The notes beneath the pieces are model-generated. The model was not told where the DNA came from. It saw only the letters and a list, made by a program, of their open reading frames with translations, and searched no databases. Shown here in pieces: positions 23,428-26,455 of a stretch of 26,455 nt of DNA; within the stretch, counting starts at the first letter, position 1, and each line of letters opens with the position of its first letter. The DNA is from a virus: IMG/VR virus record IMGVR_UViG_3300005827_000091, positions 1-26,455 of that record; one strand, written 5' to 3'. Both the position numbers and the translations under genes were made by a program.

Positions 23428-23619
23428 ATGAACGAGAAGAAAAGAACAGTAGGCAGGCCAATAGCAGGAGCCGCGCCCAAAAACAAAATGGAATCATTTA
23501 AATGCACAGCGGAAGAAAGCGAAAAAATAAAATTAGCGGCAGAGATTTTTGGTTCTGATAAATCAGAATTTATGCGCGTATGCGTCATGAAAAGAGCAAA
23601 TAAACTATTAAGGGAATAA
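23428..23619 (+). CDS. Ribbon-helix-helix DNA-binding regulator
   Basis: The ATG at 23428 (63 residues) is preferred over TTG at 23419. A basic N-terminal arm 'NEKKRTVGRPIAGAAPK' precedes the ribbon 'KMESFKCTAEESEKIK' and two helices ('LAAEIFG', 'DKSEFMRVCVMKRANKLL'), the Arc/CopG-type fold that binds DNA as a dimer of dimers. As first gene of the rightward operon beside a palindrome it probably controls one or both divergent promoters. The 'GRP' in the arm could reach into the minor groove. Target and ligand are not known. Confidence 0.78.
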   Translation: MNEKKRTVGRPIAGAAPKNKMESFKCTAEESEKIKLAAEIFGSDKSEFMRVCVMKRANKLLRE

Positions 23620-23621
23620 AC

Positions 23622-23759
23622 ATGAATTGGCTATCAATACTAGGGATAGTTGTTTTTTTCCTAACAAATGTAATTGGCACGATTTTAATATGTTGGTTAA
23701 TTAATGCAATTGGAGAAAAATACGATGTTGATGGAATACAAGATAGCAAACAAAGTTAA
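23622..23759 (+). CDS. 45-residue single-pass membrane protein
   Basis: AAGGGAATAAAC precedes the ATG, two bases after the preceding stop. The product 'MNWLSILGIVVFFLTNVIG' continues 'TILICWLINAIGEKYD' and ends with a polar tail; the hydrophobic stretch is about 28 residues, so one membrane helix is likely. It overlaps the next gene by 35 bases. The function is unknown; small membrane proteins of early operons often act on the host envelope or on superinfection, but this is inference. Confidence 0.6.
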   Translation: MNWLSILGIVVFFLTNVIGTILICWLINAIGEKYDVDGIQDSKQS

Positions 23760-24003
23760 TTCTATTTTACGTAATATTCGGGACGAAAAAATGAATAATA
23801 TTTTAATACACACTGATAATCAAAAAGTTGTACACGTTATAAAGGAAATAAACTTAAATCAGGGATGGCACAAAAGAGTTATATCAATTGGCATTTCAGA
23901 AAATAACAACCCTGAAACCACAGTAAAAGCGTGTTTTGAGAATAAAGAAAAATTAAAAATGTTAATTTCCATTTTGCAAAGCCACCTTGAGGAAATGGAA
24001 TAA
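23725..24003 (+). CDS. Hypothetical small early protein
   Basis: The start at 23725 (92 residues) follows GGAGA at ten bases and is preferred over ATG 23704, which lacks a good ribosome site. The protein contains 'KIANKVNSILRNIRDEKMNN', 'DNQKVVHVIKEINLNQGWHK' and 'ENKEKLKMLISILQSHLEEM', a mixed alpha/beta pattern, basic in the first half. The stop overlaps the next ATG by one base (TAATG). No family recognised. Confidence 0.62.
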   Translation: MLMEYKIANKVNSILRNIRDEKMNNILIHTDNQKVVHVIKEINLNQGWHKRVISIGISENNNPETTVKACFENKEKLKMLISILQSHLEEME

Positions 24004-24188
24004 TGGGTAAATTTGCGGCTTTTGTGCCAGTTTTGTTTTTAATATTTTTAACATTAAAGCTGACCAATCTTATTGATTGGTCATGGTTTTGGGTTTTATC
24101 ACCTTTAATAGCGGTTGCTTTGTTTTATGCAATAGCGTGTATTATTGGGATGGTTGTAACTATGAAGCATCTCGGGAAAATAGATTGA
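24003..24188 (+). CDS. Small two-helix membrane protein
   Basis: The 61-residue product has two hydrophobic segments: 'FAAFVPVLFLIFLTLKL' and 'WVLSPLIAVALFYAIACIIG', joined by a Trp-rich loop 'NLIDWSWF', and ends 'MKHLGKID'. It overlaps both neighbours by one base, so it is translated with them. Size and topology would allow a holin-like or superinfection role, but its early-operon place argues against a late lysis gene. Confidence 0.62.
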   Translation: MGKFAAFVPVLFLIFLTLKLTNLIDWSWFWVLSPLIAVALFYAIACIIGMVVTMKHLGKID

Positions 24189-24301
24189 TGACTTTTATCC
24201 TTGCAATAATTGCATTTTGCTCTTGTATGTGGCTCGGCCCTTGGGGCGGTATAACTGTAACAATTTTAACCTTTTTATTAATGGCGGCGCTAAATGAATA
24301 A
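24188..24301 (+). CDS. 37-residue hydrophobic membrane peptide
   Basis: The ATG at 24188 overlaps the preceding TGA by one base. The product 'MTFILAIIAFCSCMWLGPWG' continues 'GITVTILTFLLMAALNE' and is almost entirely membrane-embedded, probably as two short helices around a Gly-Pro turn. A longer frame with upstream ATG exists from 24077 but overlaps the preceding gene too much. Function unknown. Confidence 0.5.
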   Translation: MTFILAIIAFCSCMWLGPWGGITVTILTFLLMAALNE

Positions 24302-24503
24302 AATAATTGATTACGTGGTTATTTGCAGCTCTGATGAGGAAATTATTCAAGAAGAAATTATTGAATATGGCAAAAAAGGTTACGTGCTTGCTGGTGGACT
24401 GTCTGTATCACAGCAGATAAACACTCATAATGAAGATTGTGAATGCTTTGATATATTGTATCAAGCCATGGTGAAATATGAATCTGACAACACTAATAAC
24501 TGA
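24294..24503 (+). CDS. DUF1737-like small protein
   Basis: The 69-residue protein reads 'IIDYVVICSSDEEIIQEEII', 'EYGKKGYVLAGGLSVS' and 'DILYQAMVKYE'. This matches the order of DUF1737 proteins: a first strand, a Glu-rich helix, 'G(W/Y)...GG.SV' and a final '(Y)QAMVK' strand. The domain's biochemical role is unknown. It overlaps its upstream neighbour by eight bases and its downstream neighbour by 26 bases. Confidence 0.65.
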   Translation: MNKIIDYVVICSSDEEIIQEEIIEYGKKGYVLAGGLSVSQQINTHNEDCECFDILYQAMVKYESDNTNN

Positions 24504-24708
24504 ATTGCTTAGCATGTATCGAGCGTATGGTGATATGCCTGTTTTTGTAGACGCGGATAATTTAATCAACGGCCCAAAAACATGTGATTTTAAAATCAAC
24601 ATGGTTGCATACACGACAAAAGCAATTGACCCTAATTGCATATCAGTTGAAAAAGAAGCAGCGGTGTTAATAGTTAGTGGCTACGATGCATTTAAAGGTA
24701 TTAAATAA
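24478..24708 (+). CDS. YGD-motif small protein, array member 1
   Basis: The 76-residue protein opens with 'LTTLITELLSMYRAYGDMPV', the first of five such N-terminal helices in this operon, each followed by (Y/H)GD or a variant and a beta strand. The rest is a beta pattern with 'TTKAIDPNCISVEKEAAVLI'. GGTGA is the ribosome site. It overlaps its upstream neighbour by 26 bases and the next start by one. Confidence 0.62.
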   Translation: MNLTTLITELLSMYRAYGDMPVFVDADNLINGPKTCDFKINMVAYTTKAIDPNCISVEKEAAVLIVSGYDAFKGIK

Positions 24709-24926
24709 TGAAAATTAGCGAACTACAAGCCCAGCTTGAGGCGATAAAACAGGAATATGGCGATCTTCCGACTATGATTATGGACACATGCGGAATAAGT
24801 TTTCATTTATCAATAGGTCACGCCAAACTTTACACCGGGGAAGACTTCGTGGTTTTCGGAAGTGTGTCAGTACAAAATAAAAACTTAAGACCTTATTTAC
24901 ATGAGGTAAATGATGATAATCAGTGA
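24708..24926 (+). CDS. YGD-motif small protein, array member 2
   Basis: This 72-residue protein begins 'MKISELQAQLEAIKQEYGDL' then 'PTMIMDTCG', with the same helix-YGDLP-strand layout as its neighbours, and continues with 'EDFVVFGSVSVQN'. AAAGG precedes the start. The family is common among small phage proteins; I know no assigned function. It overlaps the next gene by 17 bases. Confidence 0.65.
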   Translation: MKISELQAQLEAIKQEYGDLPTMIMDTCGISFHLSIGHAKLYTGEDFVVFGSVSVQNKNLRPYLHEVNDDNQ

Positions 24927-25113
24927 ACTCGAATCGAAGCTAAAAGAACTGAGAGAAGAACACGGGGATTTGCCGGTTTATCAGGCCCATAGCTCCGATA
25001 ATGAATCAGGTTATTTCGAATCTTTGAGAATTAACTTTGAAGACCTAGTATTTTTTGACTCGGAAGAAGACAAAGATTCAAACATTCGGTGTGTAGCTAT
25101 AGACTTTAGGTGA
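24910..25113 (+). CDS. YGD-motif small protein, array member 3
   Basis: The 67-residue protein reads 'ISELESKLKELREEHGDLPV' followed by 'YQAHSSDNESGYFE'. It is the clearest match to member 2. The second ATG at 24913 fits the GAGGT site slightly better than the first at 24910. It is acidic, with 'DSEEDKDSN' before the last strand. Confidence 0.65.
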   Translation: MMIISELESKLKELREEHGDLPVYQAHSSDNESGYFESLRINFEDLVFFDSEEDKDSNIRCVAIDFR

Positions 25114-25117
25114 TTAA

Positions 25118-25303
25118 ATGAGAGTAACGATAGAAAAATTCAACGACTGGATTGACGAAATCATCAAAGAATTCGCACATGACATAAATGACCAACGGGG
25201 TGAGACTGGCTATGCTAACTCCGTTGAGAAAATTAACGACGAAGCATATTTAGATTGCGCAAAATTAATTAAAGAACGGTTTAATGAGGAGTTTTTATTA
25301 TGA
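25118..25303 (+). CDS. Small acidic helical protein within the YGD array
   Basis: The 61-residue product lacks the YGD motif and is helical: 'VTIEKFNDWIDEIIKEF', 'GETGYANSVEKINDEAYL', 'DCAKLIKERFNEEFLL'. AGGTGA lies just before the ATG. It overlaps the next start by four bases (ATGA). No family recognised. Confidence 0.62.
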   Translation: MRVTIEKFNDWIDEIIKEFAHDINDQRGETGYANSVEKINDEAYLDCAKLIKERFNEEFLL

Positions 25304-25503
25304 AAAACAAACAACTTCAAGAATTTCTAGCGCAATATCCCGACGATTTGAGAGTAGATTTGCATTGCGCCAATTATCACACAGGGCAAATTTACCAATA
25401 TGAATGCACGTCAGTTGATTTAGTAAAAAGAGAATTTACAGTTCCAGGATACAAAGGCGTGGAAGAATTTAAATTTATAATTTTAAATGGTAGGGCGGAT
25501 TAA
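25300..25503 (+). CDS. YGD-array related small protein, member 4
   Basis: The 67-residue protein starts 'KNKQLQEFLAQYPDDLRVDL', a variant of the helix-YGDLPV opening with 'YPDDLRV'. It continues 'YQYECTSVDLVKREFTV' and 'EEFKFIILNGRAD'. GAGGAG is the ribosome site. Its stop abuts the next ATG. Confidence 0.6.
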   Translation: MKNKQLQEFLAQYPDDLRVDLHCANYHTGQIYQYECTSVDLVKREFTVPGYKGVEEFKFIILNGRAD

Positions 25504-25710
25504 ATGAAAGCCTCTCAATACATAAAAGAACTACAAAAGCTCATAGACGAATATGGGGATTGCGAGGTTTGCGACCAACAATGGGACGAGGACGCTAAAG
25601 AATATCGAAGCTACCCTGCAAAACCGGACTTTTGGCACAGAGTTAGAATAAATTCAAAGGATAAAGTATTTACAATGAACTGCTTTGGCAGCGTGCCGGA
25701 GGAAGGATGA
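25504..25710 (+). CDS. YGD-motif small protein, array member 5
   Basis: The 68-residue product begins 'ASQYIKELQKLIDEYGDCEV' and then 'CDQQWDEDAKEY', followed by 'HRVRINSKDKVFTMNCFG'. It keeps the helix-YGD-strand opening, here with Cys in place of Leu-Pro. It overlaps the next gene by four bases (ATGA). Confidence 0.62.
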   Translation: MKASQYIKELQKLIDEYGDCEVCDQQWDEDAKEYRSYPAKPDFWHRVRINSKDKVFTMNCFGSVPEEG

Positions 25711-25886
25711 AATGCATAATAACCCTAGCGGGGGCTAGCCCAAATCCCTCATCACTTTATGAATTAGTAGGAATTCGAACTGTAACGCTAGATTGGGATG
25801 AAATTCCTGAAGACATTAAAAAATATATTAAAGATATGATAGATTTCAAAATGAGAAATAAAAATGAAAATCCCCCGCAAGACTAA
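25707..25886 (+). CDS. 59-residue hypothetical protein
   Basis: GGAAGG directly precedes the ATG, which overlaps the upstream stop by four bases. The product reads 'MKCIITLAGASPNPSSLYEL', 'VGIRTVTLDWDEIPEDIKKY' and a basic end. It has an alpha/beta pattern without a known motif. It overlaps the next gene by 23 bases. Confidence 0.55.
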   Translation: MKCIITLAGASPNPSSLYELVGIRTVTLDWDEIPEDIKKYIKDMIDFKMRNKNENPPQD

Positions 25887-26187
25887 CCACAAGCTCGTAA
25901 GGCGCCAAAAAATCCGCGCCGCAGTAAATCTTCATCATTGGAGAAAATCATTTGTTGGCCTTCACAAGACGCTGGGGATATTTGTTAAAGGCATAGACAT
26001 TGAAACGGGCAAATACAGTTGGAAGGACTTAACGACTGTTGGTTATGGCTGTATTAATCCTGGTGTTGTGGTTGATATGAGTGATAGCAAGACATATTTT
26101 TTGCAAAACGATGGGAAATTAGCGTTTCATGATAGCTCAGCGCCGATTAACGGAGAATGGAAATTATTTGGATTAGATAATGACTAA
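25864..26187 (+). CDS. Hypothetical protein with a basic N-terminal region
   Basis: The 107-residue protein starts with a very basic segment, 'KIPRKTNHKLVRRQKIRAA', followed by a beta-rich part with 'LGIFVKGIDIETGKYSWKDL' and 'CINPGVVVDMSDSKTYF'. The basic start could bind nucleic acid. The ribosome site is weak, and translation may depend on the overlapping upstream gene. No family recognised. Confidence 0.6.
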   Translation: MKIPRKTNHKLVRRQKIRAAVNLHHWRKSFVGLHKTLGIFVKGIDIETGKYSWKDLTTVGYGCINPGVVVDMSDSKTYFLQNDGKLAFHDSSAPINGEWKLFGLDND

Positions 26188-26398
26188 CAAAACGTATTCT
26201 ATAAAACCGCCAAAAGACAAATCTAAAATAAAAATAACAAACGCTTCGATAGAAATAATACACATTGCTGGTTGTTGCATTTTTTGTGGGCAATGCACCG
26301 ATTGGCCCAATGATTATTGCGTTTCATGCAAAGAAGAGGGTTTTGACGAAGAAGATAAAAAGCAAAAGGAACTTGAAAAGGATCGTCTACACGCTTAA
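26180..26398 (+). CDS. Small zinc-ribbon-like protein
   Basis: The 72-residue protein has Cys pairs at 33/36 (or 36/39) and 47/50, in 'CCIFCGQC' and 'YCVSC', the spacing of a zinc ribbon. The remainder is basic at the start and strongly charged at the end ('EEDKKQKELEKDR'). It overlaps its upstream neighbour by eight bases. It may bind nucleic acid or a host protein. The 57 bases that follow to the window end hold no supported feature. Confidence 0.62.
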   Translation: MTNKTYSIKPPKDKSKIKITNASIEIIHIAGCCIFCGQCTDWPNDYCVSCKEEGFDEEDKKQKELEKDRLHA

Positions 26399-26455
26399 AG
26401 TGAACGCAGTTTAATTTTGCATGGCCTGCTCAGGCACTAAACTCAACAAGCCATG

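Noticed and set aside
24077-24187. Longer frame leading into the 37-residue membrane peptide
   Set aside because: It overlaps the preceding membrane gene almost fully; the ATG at 24188 overlaps its stop by one base, as elsewhere in this operon.
26421-26455. Open frame from ATG running off the right end
   Set aside because: Only 11 codons are visible and no ribosome site precedes it, so a gene start cannot be supported.
1-26455. tRNA genes, integrase, attachment site, CRISPR array, insertion sequence
   Set aside because: Looked for by eye on both strands; no cloverleaf, regular spacer-repeat array, transposase or recombinase pattern was found.

Overview
This window is part of a tailed double-stranded DNA phage genome (or a prophage) whose virion module resembles P22-type podoviruses. 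It carries a P22 gp5-type coat protein, a gp4-type tail accessory factor, a gp10-type packaged-DNA stabilisation protein, three ejection-type internal virion proteins and a long run of tail fibre or receptor-binding genes. Terminase and portal genes would lie left of the window. No integrase, attachment site, tRNA, insertion sequence or CRISPR array was seen. The DNA is AT-rich (about 40% G+C by eye) and tightly packed, with many start/stop overlaps. The host cannot be named; a Gram-negative bacterium is the likely guess from the P22-type module and a microcin-type leader peptide.

Layout. (1) 1-4.4 kb, + strand: end of a probable scaffold gene, a structured gap, the coat gene closed by a strong intrinsic terminator, then the head completion genes. 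(2) 4.4-8.6 kb, +: a small virion-associated gene and three ejection proteins. (3) 8.7-17.4 kb, +: eight fibre-type genes built from reused modules, including three tandem paralogues of about 260 residues and a stand-alone copy of a fibre C-terminal domain. (4) 17.4-20.1 kb, +: a possible fibre-assembly helper, two paralogous fibre-like proteins, tiny Lys-rich peptides, a protein with a transglycosylase-like motif and a single-pass membrane protein. (5) 20.1-23.3 kb, - strand: a leftward operon led by an Erf-type annealing protein and a YqaJ/lambda-type exonuclease, followed by small genes with start/stop overlaps, among them a peptide with a double-glycine-type leader. (6) 23.3-26.4 kb, +: a divergent rightward operon starting with a ribbon-helix-helix regulator, then small membrane proteins, a DUF1737-like protein and a tandem array of small acidic proteins sharing an '(E)YGDLPV' motif.

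How it fits together: regions 5 and 6 look like divergent early transcripts controlled from the 23.33-23.43 kb gap, where an 18-bp near-palindrome overlaps the likely leftward promoter. Regions 1-4 are the late structural transcript. The leftward operon and the late genes converge near 20.1 kb. The most notable points are the microcin-like peptide inside a recombination operon, the fibre-gene cassette made by duplication, the YGDLPV array, an apparent frameshift at a run of eight A in a small gene, and a Glu-to-Gln change at a predicted catalytic position of the exonuclease. Several genes of 18-59 codons were found by reading the gaps directly.
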